Origin: Miscanthus floridulus
Taxonomy: Eukaryota > Streptophyta > Magnoliopsida > Poales > Poaceae
NCBI RefSeq assembly: GCF_019320115.1
Contig: NC_089582.1
Span: forward strand, 116,566,637-116,630,636
Reading direction: 5' to 3'
Length of the DNA: 64,000 nt
A model generated the notes under the pieces. The model had not been told where the DNA came from. It saw nothing but the letters and a program-made list of their open reading frames with translations, and searched no databases. This document shows positions 1 through 12,129 of the stretch, piece by piece (position 1 is the first letter of the stretch; each line of letters starts with the position of its first letter). Both the position numbers and the translations under genes were made by a program.

Positions 1-445
1 TCGGTTTGGTGGTATGCCCCACTCAGAAGAGGTGGAGCCATAGCTCCCAATGGGGGGCAATCCCTAGATACCCCTCATAGACAGCAACAAAGATGGCCGC
101 CTACATGATGGAGTTGGGGTTGAAGTGGTGGAGCTCCACGCCATAGTAGTGCGGGAGCACTCGCATGAACTGGTCCGCCGGTAGGCCGAGACCGTGCTTG
201 TGGAAGGACACGAAGCTCACAACGTAGCCATCACATGGCCTCAACTTCGGCTCGCCCGATGGAGCAATCCACTCTAGCCTGTTGGGGTCGGTAATCGGAC
301 GTAGAAGGCCGTCATCGATAAGCAACTGGAGCGTCTCCATAGATACGTCGAACCGACCCCAAGCATCTACCTCGATGACAACAGTGTTGGCCATGATTGT
401 GGTGGAGAATGAAGCTACGGCGGTAAGTCTTTCTCTCTGCCTCAC
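1..445 (-). pseudogene. Antisense ORF remnant of a Tat-lineage retrotransposon (PF04195-like, 'putative gypsy type transposon')
   Basis: Read on the minus strand from 445 to 1, the translation contains phrases typical of the plant 'putative gypsy type transposon' family: VVSFVSFHKHGLGLPADQF, then LPHYYGVELHHFNPNSIM. An in-frame TAG stops it at 101-103, but the same frame continues past the stop to the window edge with family-like residues (AAIFVAVYEGYLGI). The stop sits where the family usually has Gln, so a CAG to TAG change is likely. In Tat-lineage elements such an ORF lies antisense between pol and the 3' LTR, which matches the order seen here (antisense ORF, repeat spacer, PPT, plus-strand 3' LTR). 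Its function is unknown. The family assignment is by recognition only. Confidence 0.7.
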
Positions 446-845
446 CCTTCTCCCTTCTTCTCCCCGGTGCTCTCTGTTCTAGCAATGGCTCAAGGGCGGC
501 AAAGGCGAATGCAGGCAAGGTAAGGGGGGGGAGGGGCAAGGCTCATTGCGTATTTATGCAGGAAGGGGGTGAAACGGGCGAGCAATGAAATCAGGAAAGT
601 TTCCCTCAGATCTAGCATAGTTAATCCAGATCCAATTTTACCGTCCACATACCCACCTTCTCCTTATTAATCGCGTAAATAGTTATGTCCCATCCGCTGA
701 CACAGCATCGCGTCCGACCGCTGCAGCGATAGGCGCCGTTCCACCTCCTCAAGAAAACTGCCTCAAAAGGCGAGCCTGTTGTTGTCAAGCCAATAGGGGG
801 GGAATATCCCCCACCCAATTCCTTTTAGACAAAGGAACTAGGCAC
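446..845. other. Spacer with no gene recognised
   Basis: This sequence lies between the antisense ORF remnant and the repeat spacer. It may include the 5' leader of the antisense ORF. Short ORFs here show no recognisable domain. Confidence 0.4.
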
Positions 846-1758
846 TGAGCCCGTTACAGTCTAGGGGTTCGAAGGCTGGGCCCCCGAGGGTTTCGACAGC
901 CGCCCTAGGGCAACAGAGTCAGGGATGGCTATGGGCGAGCCCATACAGGGTCGAGGCCCAAGCAAGCAAAACACTTGGGATGCCCTAAGTCGTGTTTGAG
1001 ACTGACGGTAAGGTCTTCGAATGGGATCCCACCGTAGGGAGGCACCGAGCCACCGGGGCCCATCGAACAGCCCCGGCACCCACTAGAGAAGCCTTCTGGT
1101 ACTCTTGGAGTGCGTCTCTAGATCACTAGCCGACCCCTATTGAATGGGGCACGGGCCTCCACTCAGACTTACCCGATAACAGCTCATCGGAAGTGTCGCC
1201 ACTCGCGCCCACCGAGGGTAGCCTAGCATATTCCACCCCTCCTTCCGAGCGAAAAGGATGCGCGAGGGTCGCACAAAAAGCCAGGGGAACCCCTGATGGC
1301 ACTCTTGCTCCATGCAGAGGCTAGGGGGCTCTTCCTGCAAACTTGCTGAGACTCAGCGACCCAGGCTCGCACGCGAGGGTTCGGCAAACCACCCCTCCTT
1401 ACGAACGAAAAGGATGCGCGAGGGTCGCACAAAAAGCTAGGGGAACCCCTGACGGCACTCTCGCTCCATGTAAAGGCTAGGGGGCTCTTCCTGCAAACTT
1501 GCCGAGACCCAGTGACCCAGGCTCACACACGAGGGCTTGGCAAATAACCAATCCTTTCAAACGAAAAGGATGCGTGAGGGTCACACAAAAAGCCAGGGGA
1601 ACCCCTGATGGCCCTCTCGCTCCGTGCGAAGGCTAGGGGGCTCTTCCTGCAAACTTGCCGAGACCCAGCGACTCAGGCTCGCACACGAGGGCTCGGCAAA
1701 CAACCCCTCCGTCTGAACAAAAAGGACGCGCGAGGGTCACACGAAAAGCTAGGGGAAC
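846..1758 (+). repeat. Tandem-repeat spacer of the Tat-like element (156 bp units)
   Basis: A unit of about 156 bp recurs at about 1251, 1407, 1563 and 1719. Each unit starts with GAAAAGGATGCGCGAGGGTC or a close variant and runs through a 'gaggctagggggctcttcc' segment. The block before it (about 846-1250) has a second, diverged copy at about 6508-6916, followed by another unit at about 6917. The spacer therefore has a higher-order repeat that the solo LTR now splits. No coding potential is apparent. Confidence 0.8.
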
Positions 1759-4700
1759 TATAATAGAACCGACCAAATCATAAGAACGTAAGTACAAAAG
1801 CAATCACCGAAGTGATCAAATTCCTGTACTTAAGCTCCCATAATCCCGATAGTCTGGAAATCATGAAGGATTTCAACCAACTCTCGACATACAAACCAAG
1901 ACCATAGTGATTCAACACAACACATCATTCGTTACAACATTTCACAAGTAGCATTCGGATTACATCCATCAGAGTTCGAATAAAAATATTACAAACCAAG
2001 TTCAAATTTGCGGAAGCAACATAGTTTAGTACATAACTTCATAGTTTCAAATACATTGCTATATCTGAGTCATGTCCCACAAAAGCATCATCAGGTATGA
2101 GAACTAGGAGAGACCGTGCCCAATGGTCTAGTCTTCATCCCTAGCTAGGAGAAGGCAGTACTTGCAGCAACCAAAGTAGAACTGGTCATCTACAATAGGT
2201 GGGAGATAAACCCTGATACGAGAAGGTACTCAACTAGACTTACCCGTCAAAACTAGAAATAAAGACACCAAGGGTAATGCAAGGCTTATGAGGTGGGCTA
2301 GCTGGACATAGTTGCATAAAAGAGCTTATGAATATAGTAACCAATTTAAACTTAGCATCAAGTTATCATCATTTACCTGTCCACTAGATTAGCACCTGTA
2401 CTAGAGCACTCACTTATTAGGAGCAAACAATATTAACCATAGCAGTTATAATAAGGCTGTCATCATCATATCATCATTTATGAACCATTATGTTATTTAT
2501 TGTATCTACTTTGGAGATAAGCCCGTCAAGTTCTCACTAACCGGGAGAGACAGCGACTCGAATCGAATTACAACTCAGCTGAGGGGGTATTCCTAACTCT
2601 CACCCTGGCATACTTTGCAAGGGTAGCCGTGGGTCACCTTTGGAACAACTCAGGAACCAAATTCATGGGTTCGATCAGCGCTAGCACTCTCAGGGATTAC
2701 CCTTCTGCTAGGACGATCATGACTTTTAAATCACCTGCCCTTGGACTCACGCCTACGGCTCCCTTCCGAGGCGCACTTTATACTTATTGACTCCCGGCCT
2801 GAGTTGAGCTACTCGGCTTCGTGGTCGGTCATCGGACACGGCCAACTAAGAGAGAGGCATGCATTCAACATGAACAGGAAAGGCTCTAAGATTCAGTCCT
2901 TAAGCAACACAGACGGAGTCACTACAAACCGGCAAGCCTCCGTCCGGTCTTCATTTCAAATTAAGACTGGTTCTTTTCCACGATAGCAAATATAGCCAAC
3001 TGTGCCATATGTATCTTCCTATATCTCATAGGTGACAGGAAATCACCTAACTTCTACCGCGTTGAAGCAGGGCTAAGCACTACACGAACCTGAGCTACAT
3101 AGGGTTTAGGGTATCAATATCTGGACAAGGATTGGATAACCAATGCAGCAAGTGTTTGCATCCACACCTAAACTTAATGCAACAATATATATATGTAACT
3201 ATAATACTGTAACTGCATTTCGAAAATTAGGAGGCTTAATATGCTCTAGGGCTTGCCTTTCAAAAAGTTGCATGGACGGTGATCCGGGCACTCAACGGCG
3301 ACCTCGTCTGGCACTTCTCCTAACTGCTGCACCTCCTGAATCTCCGATGTTGGCTGCTGCTGCTCCCCGCTCGGTTCCTCGAATTCCAGCAGGGTCACAC
3401 CTTCCGGTACACCTATTGCATGCCGATGCACAAGATAAATATCATGGATGCATAAGGAATGACATAATGCTCATGATGAATGAATCACAGTAAATGTTTA
3501 AAGAAAACATCACTAGACACTCGTTTACCGATTTAGAATAGCTCTATTCAAATCACTTTAAAACATGTATCTCACTTAACTTGAAGAACGAGATCTACTT
3601 ACCTAACTTGCATAACCTAAGATAAAGGTGCTCATCTTCAGTTAAAGGCCTAACACCTAGGAACATTACCACAAACTTAGAAATAGTAAAGGCATCCTTA
3701 AATCAAAGTTAAGGTTTTACATGCAACGAGTAGTTCCTTAATTCAATCATAACTAGAGTTCTATAAATTCAAATGACTTGCAAGAAGACATTCTGGAAAG
3801 CTTATGAAATTCTCTACAAATCACTTGTAAACATCAAAGCATGATTCTTATGTTAACCAAATCGAATTCCAGTAAACCTAGAATCTGTCCAGAAATGATA
3901 GGTTTACTAAATTAATTATGCAGTGATGATGCAAAAGCATAATTGGACCAAACCAAGTTTACCAACTTATTGTGCATACCAGAAGAACATCAGAAAGTAT
4001 AGTGCCAACTTCTAAATAAATTATTCAATATCCTTTTCTAATTTATTTAGTTAATTAGGTGATTAAAGCAATATATAGTAAAACTATTCAGAAAAATCTA
4101 CAAAAATTACAGTAGCTATATCATGCTTCACATAGACTACCATAAAAATTTCAAATCAATTGGGCAAGCAGAACTTGCTGTATCCAAAATAATAGAGGGC
4201 ATGTCTATTTCTAGCATAATTAGGAAACCCTATTGAAAAGTGTCAAGCAACAGATTTCTTATTTTTCCTAGTATCACTCTAGCATAAGAATAGCACTCAC
4301 CAATTTTTACTTTTACTGGATCTATAGAAAAATTATGAAAATTCACACAAGATCCAACCATGCAAACAAGAGAATTTTATAACTCCTACATACAGTGTCC
4401 AACATGTATGAAAATTTAACTACCAGCTATTCATGATATGAGCAGTACACCATAAAAATTTCATGCCATCTGGAGCTACATAGAAAAAGATATAATTATC
4501 CCTATTTCCTTCATGATTAAAAGAGATAATTAGCAACTCCCTTTTTCATAACAGAACATGGCATAAATCATATTTTTAATATAAACTAGACAATATCATG
4601 AACTCAACAAAATTGGAACCACATCATTTGAAGCTACCAACTAGGAGATACATATTTTTGAATCTATACACAAATATGTGAAAAGAATAAAACAAAACAA

Positions 4701-6413
4701 TTTTGAAACCCTAATGAACTACTGCTGGGCCGGCCCGAACAGACCCAGCGGCCCACGACGCATGCGCAAGCGTAGCCTAGCCACGATGCGGCCCAGGCTG
4801 GCTCCCGCCTCTACATCAGCGACTGACAATGGGGACCCGCGCGATAGAGAGACAAACAGGGGAGGAAGAACGGACGGCGGCGTAGCTCGTCGCCGGTGGC
4901 ATCTTCGGCGAGTCCAATGGTGCTACAGTGTTCGCCTCATTAATGCACATCTAACGGTGCCATCTATTGAAGTTATTGCTGTGGCTAGCGGGGGTGGTGA
5001 CGGCCATGGCGGCGCACGGCCGCGGCTTGGCCAGCTCCGACGAGGCTACTGCATCACGGCCCTATTGGGTGACCCTACAAGCATGAGTAGCGTTCACAGC
5101 ACCTAGCGCAAGGGAGAGAAGGGATGGTAAGGGCTCGAGTGGCATAGCCCCATGCAAGCTCGGCCGACGGCGGTCATGGCAACTTGGTGGAGCTGCGCTC
5201 ACGGGGAGGTCTACCTAAGGCGAAAAATGGAATGACGGTGGGGTCGCAGACGTGGAGAAGCTCATGGTGGGGCTATGGCTTGGATGAATCAGACCAAGGC
5301 GCTCGGTTGAGGTGGATTTTTGGCTCGGCGGCTACCACGGCGTCCCGGTCGCCGTGCGCTCGTGGAGGAAGAAGATGGCAGGGTGAAATGGCGAGTGAAC
5401 GAGCGAGTGCGAGACACTGGCCTTCATCTGGAGCTCGAACACATGACGTGGAGGCGTCGACAGAGCATGCGCACCATGTGGCGATCAGCTCCTGCGCCGG
5501 TCGGCCACAGCGAGCTCTGACCGTTTTCTGAAATTTCGTTTAGTGTTCAATGACGATGACTGACAGCGCGAATTCGACGATCCGTAACTCCCAAATGGTG
5601 GTGATCTGGTTCATGGTATAGTTAACAAAATTGAAGACCTAAGTGAGTACTACAACTTCTTCAATTGGAGCTCAAGTTGGTTCGGCCTGGTTAGGGAGAT
5701 ACAAGCCTCCAAACATTGGTACATGAAACTGTAAATCACTTAAGGACTTAGAAATATTTTTCAGTGTTGAATCCACCATCAACAATGACTTGTGGGCTAT
5801 GTTTGAGGCTGTTCCACACATTTTCATGAGTTGATCATAAAACAACTTTTGTTCCTTGATAAATTAGCTACAACTTTGGTAAAGAGTGGATAGCCATGCA
5901 AGATCTCTAAGTTGGACTTTTGAATTAGTCAAACGGTGTCACTCTGAGGTTCATTTCAAGTCAAACCTCTCCTAAAGGGCAATTTGGTCATTTTGGTCCA
6001 CATGAACAATGTCCCATCAATTACCCTAAGTGTAGTTAAGGTGTATTAGACCAAAATCAACCACTTTACACAAGTGTTATACCAATTTCAAATGATCACA
6101 TGTGATGAAGCAACAAAACAAGCAATTCACCCAAATGTTGCAATTCCATGTTTCTCATGTTTCATTACTTTTGTTGCAATTTTAACTTGCCACATTCCTA
6201 CCATATTGCCATGTTTCAAGGTATAAGAAACTCATGTTGCATTCACATGTTGCACTACTACCATTCATAAGCAATCAAGTATGAAACAAACAGAATTTGC
6301 GAATGTTGCATATGTATGTTTCAGTGACAATGGCACGATGACATGGATGATGCATATGTTTATGAAATGAAAGAACTTATGTGGAAGCCAAACACCTAGG
6401 GTGTTACAGGAAC
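1754..6413 (-). mobile_element. Solo LTR of the Del/Tekay family with 5 bp target duplication
   Basis: The element spans 1759-6408 (4,650 bp). On the minus strand it begins TGTAACACCCTAGGTGTT and ends GGTCGGTTCTATTATA. It is flanked by the direct repeat GGAAC at 1754-1758 and 6409-6413. Its length and both termini match the 4,669 bp 5' LTR of the Del element at 33594-38262, but it has no internal region. A solo LTR formed by LTR-LTR recombination is the simplest reading. Short ORFs inside (such as 4678-5106) lie in the GC-rich middle of the LTR and show no domain. Confidence 0.85.
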
Positions 6414-7255
6414 CCCTAATCGCCTTCTCGCTCCGTGCAGAGGCTCAGGGGCTCTTCCTGCAACTAGGTTGAAGACGAGCAACCTGAACTCATAGGGGAA
6501 AACGCAATAAAGGGCACCAAGCCCGTTACGGTCTAGGGGTTCGAAGGCTAGGCCCTAAGGGTTTCGATAGCCACCCTAGGGCAACAGAGTCAGGGACGAC
6601 TATGGGTGAGCCCATACAGAGCCAAGGCCTGAGCAAACTATCGCTCGGGGTGCCCTAAGTCATGTCCGAGACCGGCAGGGAGGTCTTCGAATGGGATCCC
6701 ACCGTAGGGAGGCACCGAGCCACCGAGGCCCATTGAACGGCCCCGGCACCCACTAGAGAAGCCCTCTAGTACTCTTGGAGTGCGTCTCTAGACTGCTAGC
6801 CGACCCCTATCGAATGGGGCATAGGCCTCCACTCGGACTTACTCGATAATAGCTCATCGGAGGGGTCACTGCTCGCGCCCACCGAGGGTAGCATGGTGCC
6901 CTCCACCCCTCCTTCCGAATGAAAAGGATACGTGAGGGATACACAAAAAAGATAGGGAAACTCCTGATCAACCTCTTGCTCCGCGCAGAGGCTCGGGGGC
7001 TCTTCCTACAACCGAACCGAGGCCCAGCAACCCGAACTCGCACTCATGGGCTCAGCAAACACAATAAACCCCTCACACAACATAAGAAAAGCCTCTAGAG
7101 GAATAAATCCACTCCTCCAGGGCCTTGGGGGCTACACCCGGCAGGTGCGCTCCGCGCACCCACCGAGGCCTCGAGTACGAAATACCATCCCGCTAGGAGC
7201 TGCTGCGAGCCGAGTCTTGTCAAAACCTCAAGGAGAGCGCTCACACTCTCCTTGA
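6414..7255 (+). repeat. Tat-like spacer, second part
   Basis: This continues the spacer after the solo LTR. It repeats the 846-1250 block at about 6508-6916, then has one further repeat unit and a unique stretch containing the 18 bp self-complementary CTCAAGGAGAGCGCTCACACTCTCCTTGAG region near 7229-7258. An inverted copy lies at 21860-22702. Confidence 0.7.
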
Positions 7256-7269
7256 GGCTCGGGGGCTAC
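7256..7269 (+). other. Polypurine tract of the Tat-like element
   Basis: The purine-rich GGCTCGGGGGCTAC lies directly before the LTR start TGTCGGG. This is the expected position of the plus-strand primer for reverse transcription. Confidence 0.65.
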
Positions 7270-8670
7270 TGTCGGGTACCATAAGAAGGGGCCCCCTAAG
7301 CAACAACAAAAAAATTGCTTAGACCCCATCAAAACTAAGGCCAAGAGACAAACTATTGGCTAACCTCTGGCCTCGAATGGCCTACCAAATCTCTGCATCG
7401 CTCGAGGCCTCGCACAAGAGGCCTCGAATGGTCTACTGATTTTTTGCCTCGCTCAAGGCCTCACACGCAAGGCCTCGGACAGGGAACCAATTCTCTGTCT
7501 CGCCCGAGGCCCCATGCATAAAGCCTCGGATGAGATGCCGATTCTCCATCTCGCTCGAGGCCGGCTCGGCAATAACGCCATCACCTCTGCCTCGACCGAT
7601 CTCCCCAACAGAGTGTCGCATCCAATTAATGCGACCAACCACTCCCACGACGTCAGACGGACGATGGCTCGACACAGCAGAGCAGCCAACGAGATGGGAA
7701 GTCGCATCAGCACCATACCGTCTAGGATAGGACAAGGAAGGGGTTACCGGCCGCTGTGCTCGATACTGTGCCCATGACCGGCGCTCATACTGTACTATGC
7801 TACCTAACCCCTACTCCAGGAACAACGCGGTGTGTGGAGTCAAGTCTGGGTTACTATAGCCTTAGAATCAGTGTACAGGACCAACTGCTCCCTCCACACC
7901 TCGGCAGTCTACTTTAGGGTCTCGGCAACCTTGGGATTTGCACCCATCGAGCCCCCCCACGATGGCTTGGCCTCGGTACCAACTGAACCTTGGCTCTTCA
8001 CGCAGTCAACACACAGCGACCAGCACGTCGCTCGCTAGGCCCTGCGTCAAGCTATCACTGGAGCTCCCACGTCGCATAGGATCGGATGTGACCGGCGTGT
8101 TGCTCCAGCACTTCAAAGATAGGACCACTCCATCAACCATGCCACCATAGTAACAGGCTACAGGGCTCGGACATGCCGCCTCTGTTTGCACGATGCCACA
8201 TAGCTAACACGTGTGTCACCCATGTCCCGCCTTTAACTATAAAAGGGAGGGATCAGGCTGTTTCTAAAAGAGAGACCCGAGCGCACGAGATAGACGAACA
8301 CGTATAGGAGGACAGACTCACTCTCACGCTCACACACACCTAGGCATAGATGGGTTCATGAGGTAGACAAACACATGCTCGACACTCTATAACGCGCACG
8401 CTTCCCCGCTGCCTGAGATCAACATCTCAAGCAATCCATGCCGCTCCACGCAGAGACCTAGGACTAGCTCCCTCTCTCGCCCTGCTTGTAACCCCCTACT
8501 ACGAGCATTTCGATGCAAGGAATACAAGATCGATCTCTCAGATTGGACGTAGGGCACCCATTGCCTGAACCAGTATAAACCTTGTATCTCTTTGCATCAC
8601 CATCTAGGATTAGGGGCACGCAGTATATTTTTACTAGTTGGTTGAGGAACCACCGTCTGAAACACCAACA
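7270..8670 (+). mobile_element. 3' LTR of the Tat-like retrotransposon (first copy)
   Basis: This is a 1,401 bp LTR with TG..CA ends (TGTCGGGTACC ... CACCAACA). A TATA-like box lies at 8238-8244 and the sequence downstream is rich in short pyrimidine runs. Inverted and partial forward copies lie at 20443-21845 and 23708-24427. ORFs called inside it recur in every copy and are LTR sequence, not genes. Confidence 0.8.
8238..8244 (+). promoter_or_regulatory. TATA box of the Tat-like LTR
   Basis: TATAAAA lies in the context CTTTAACTATAAAAGGGAGG, about 430 bp before the LTR end. The same box is present in the inverted copy at about 20871-20877 (minus) and in the partial copy at about 23995-24001 (plus). 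Transcription from it would run into Del LTR sequence in all three places. Confidence 0.55.
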
Positions 8671-9355
8671 CCATGGTTCTTTTCCACGATAGTAAATATA
8701 GCCAACCGCGCTTTGGTATCGACCTATATCTCACAGGTGACAGGAAAACACTCGACTTCTACCGGTCTAAGCATGGCTAAGCATATACTTGATCCTAGAC
8801 CTACATAGGGTTAAAGGTGTATATATCTGGACAAGGTAGTTTCATGCATCAAGTGTTTCTAGTCAACTCTTATAACCTAATGCATCAATCATAAAGGACT
8901 CAAGTAATATTTTGTAAACACTGGGAGACTTAGAATGCTCCGGGGCTTACCTTTGAGAAAAGAAGTGGGGTGGTGATCAGGGCACTCTAGGAGCTATTCT
9001 GGATTCTGCTCCTCTTCTTTAGGAGCTGCGACTTGAGGATTCTCCTGTTGATCCCCTTCCTCTTCTTCGTTGAATTCTAGCAACGTTATCTCCTCGGTGA
9101 TCCTATATGCATGATCATGGAATAAGATATCATGAATGCATGTGTGACGACACATATAATATGATGAAATGGGATGAATGCATCCTTGTAAGTAATTTCA
9201 ATAGCATGACGTCAAAGTAATACAAGTGCATCCTATTTTACTGAGTATGTGCATATCTCTTCTCGATTACTTAATCAAACACTTCTGCAATTCATTTACC
9301 GAACTACAAAACAACAGCTACTTATTTTAACCATAACTAGAGTTATATACATCAA
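8671..9355 (-). mobile_element. Del LTR fragment ending at the fold-back breakpoint
   Basis: This is a 685 bp piece of Del LTR on the minus strand, immediately after the Tat LTR. It matches 24428-25112, where the same LTR continues normally toward 27844. Here it stops at 9355 and the sequence turns back as plus-strand Del LTR. Confidence 0.85.
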
Positions 9356-11276
9356 GTAGCTGCTATTTTGTAGTTCGGTGAATGAACTGCACAAGTGTTT
9401 GATTAAGTAATCGAGAAGAGATATGCACCTATTCAGTAAAATAGGATGCACTTGTATTACTTTGGCGCCATGCTATTGAAATTACTTACAAGGATGCATT
9501 CATCCCATTTCATCATATTATACGTGTCGTCGCACATGCATTCACAATATCTTATTCCATGATCATGCATATAGGATCGATCGAGGCGATAACGTTGCTG
9601 GAATTCAACAAAGAAGAGGAAGGGGATCAGTAGGAGAATCCTCAAGCCGTAGCTCCTGAAGAAGAGAACTAGAATCCAGAAGAGCTCCCAGAGTGCTCTA
9701 ATCACCGCCCCACTTCTTTTCTCAAAGGCAAGCCCTAGTGTTTACAAAATATTACTAGAGTCCTTTATGATTGATGCATTAGGTTATAAGAGTTGACTGA
9801 AAACACTTGATGCATGAAGCTACCTTGTCCAGATATATACACCTTTAACCCTGTGTAGGTCTAGGATTGAGTATATGCTTAGCCATGCTTAGACCGGTAG
9901 AAGTCGGATGATTTTCTATCACCTGTGAGATATAGGTGGATACCGAAGCGTGGTTGGCTATATTTGCTATCGTGGAAAAGAACCATGGGGTAATGTAAAT
10001 GGAGACCGGGTGGGATATTGATAGAGAAGCAACAAGACATGGAGGTCTTGGGTGTGGATCTATCATCGTCTATGTCGATCAAGGACCGTACCATTGTTGG
10101 AACTTTTTGAAAAGATTAAATGCATGCCTATCACTTAGCTGGTCGGATAACTCATTTCGACCACGAAGCCGAGTAGCTCAACTCAGGTCGGGCCCTGCTC
10201 TGTCAAAGTGCGCACTCTGGATGGAAGTAAGGATGTGCGAGGAGTGGATCAATAGACCGTGGGCAAGCATGACCTGAGCAACCTAGTCTAGGACCGTGGG
10301 CAGGCATGGCTTGAACAACCTGGCTACCGTTAGTCCTTGATTGTGCGGCGCTGGGCGAACTCACGAAATGTGGACCTGAGTTGTAGCAAAGGTGAACTAA
10401 GACGACTAATGATCTGGTTTGCCTGGGTTTGTGTTAGGAATAAATTTCTAGCTGATTGAAATCGATTTGAATCGTCGTCTCTCCCGGATAGTGAGAAACT
10501 TGGCTAGCTCCAACATCGTAGTAATTGTATTGTGGAATGTGATGGTTCGGATAAACATGGAATTACTATATTGGCTATGGTTACTATTGTATGCTCTTAA
10601 AATGATATACCACATGTTTGCCATAGGATAGTTGCTAATCTAGAGATGGATAGTTATAATTAACTTGATGACAGAACTATAATTGTATAACTGAGTTAAT
10701 CGCTTTTTATGTAAAATATTGTTAAGCTACCTCCACTTATAAAGCCTTGCATAATCCTTAGAGTTAATTTATTTCTAGTTTATGATGGGTAAGTCTAGCT
10801 GAGTACCTTCTCATACTTAGGGTTTTATTCCTATTGTTGCAGATGGTACTGTCTATCACGGATATTGCAAGAATTGCTTTTATCCCACCATGGAAGAGGA
10901 GTGAGCCTTGGGCAGGCATCTTTAATAATCCTTCTATCATGCTTTTGTGGATTGTGATCATATGTTGGCACCGTATTTGAACTATGTTGGCAAATACTAC
11001 TTTCGAACTTTAATTTGCTTCCGCTACTATCTATCAAACTTGGTTTGTAATAACTTTATTTCGTACTCTGATGATGGAACTGTATTAGTGAACTTTATGT
11101 AATATGTGACATGGATTTTGAATCCTGTACGATCTTGGTTGTATGTGGATCATTTATCGAGACCTGTCGTGGTACTCGACAGACTACCGAGTTTATATGA
11201 GCTCAAGTATGACTGTGTGACCGCTTGCAGTCTGCCATTATACTTGTGCTCTTATAAATTGGTCGGTTCTGCGACA
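9354..11276 (+). repeat. 5' LTR of left Del copy, 3' 1.9 kb only
   Basis: This contains the last 1,923 bp of a 4,669 bp LTR, ending GGTCGGTTCTGCGACA at 11276. Its first 640 bp or so form a hairpin with 8671-9327, because that fragment is the same LTR segment in the other orientation. The two segments come from the 3' and 5' LTRs and differ by scattered substitutions. Confidence 0.8.
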
Positions 11277-11278
11277 GC

Positions 11279-11296
11279 TGACATCAGAGCAAGATT
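11279..11296 (+). other. Primer binding site of left Del copy
   Basis: TGACATCAGAGCAAGATT starts 2 bp after the LTR end. It resembles the initiator-Met tRNA primer site TGGTATCAGAGC with two substitutions in the first four bases. The right copy has the same site at 33574-33591. Confidence 0.6.
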
Positions 11297-12129
11297 CAAC
11301 ATTAATTACCACATGTGTATTGAAAATAAAGGTTTTTGTTTTCCAAAACCATTTTCTAGCAACTAATAGCTATATAAATAGGTATTTGAAACCTAGAGTT
11401 GAAATCTAAAGTGTGCTAATGATCACTTTCTTTATGTCTAATTAAGGACTCTTAGGTGTCTACTTAAGTACTAACATGTGGGTTTTTACTTTCGTCGTCC
11501 ATACGGCGTGCTATTGTATGGATACCACTCACTTGAATGGTAATGTATGGATCAAATGCCTCTACGCCAAGGTAAGAATGTAAGTTGATGAGTGGCATGA
11601 CCGCAAGATGTGAGCATGCGGTCGGGGAGAGCTATATTTGGTACGACTATGTATGCATGCTTGCATGTGTATATGGTGCTTATTTAATTGTGGGTAATAA
11701 ACTATCATCGGGTAGCTTTGATATGAAAGTATATGTATGGGTATACATATATGGAAGTATTTAGATTACAACTTAGAGCCTAGATTTATATTATGCATAT
11801 ATAATTGTGGGGTTGGGTTGAAATGTAACTCTTGTGCAGGTACACTAACAACAAAACATGTAGTCCGATTAGTTACGCTATATATGAGAGAACGTACGTA
11901 TGCCACCGTGTATGTTGCTAGAAATAATTTTTCCTAAGTTTCTAAGGACGTACGGAACGTGCATGCATCATGATAAATAATTATTTAATATTTGCATTGT
12001 TCCTACCCTTATAGATCTCTTACTCGGTTATGTAACTCTTATCCATTATGACTTTGTCTCACGAGAGTTTCCTGTTGATGTTTGGAACTCCTGCTTTGCT
12101 TTGGAGAGTCTCGCACTTTGTGGGGTATT
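11297..12129. other. Del untranslated leader
   Basis: AT-rich sequence lies between the PBS and the first ORF. No conserved domain was seen; the small ORFs (such as 11737-11937) appear identically in the right copy and look incidental. Confidence 0.45.

Larger units (their letters stand above)
1..8670 (+). mobile_element. 3' part of a Tat-lineage Ty3/gypsy LTR retrotransposon
   Basis: The order is antisense ORF remnant, about 1.6 kb of repetitive non-coding spacer (split by a solo LTR), a purine-rich tract ending GGGGGCTAC, and a 1,401 bp LTR starting TGTCGGGTACC and ending CACCAACA. The gag-pol and 5' LTR would lie left of the window. At its right end the element abuts Del LTR sequence starting CCATGG, so it inserted into the 3' LTR of the minus-strand Del element. 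The other target-site copy is outside the window. Lineage is inferred from the antisense ORF. Confidence 0.7.
5582..9355. repeat. Inverted repeat A, left arm (partner 19758-23529)
   Basis: Paired positions sum to about 29,111-29,115, drifting by a 2 bp and a 4 bp indel. The arm covers part of the solo LTR, the Tat spacer, the Tat LTR and the Del LTR fragment. The few substitutions seen by eye are transitions. Confidence 0.9.

Noticed and set aside
1251..1758. Possible CRISPR-like array
   Set aside because: The repeats are contiguous 156 bp tandem units without spacers, in a plant retrotransposon.
7433..8191. Set of short ORFs repeated on opposite strands at 20924-21682 and partly at 23719-23948
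   Set aside because: Their conservation comes from the duplication of the Tat LTR, not from selection on proteins.
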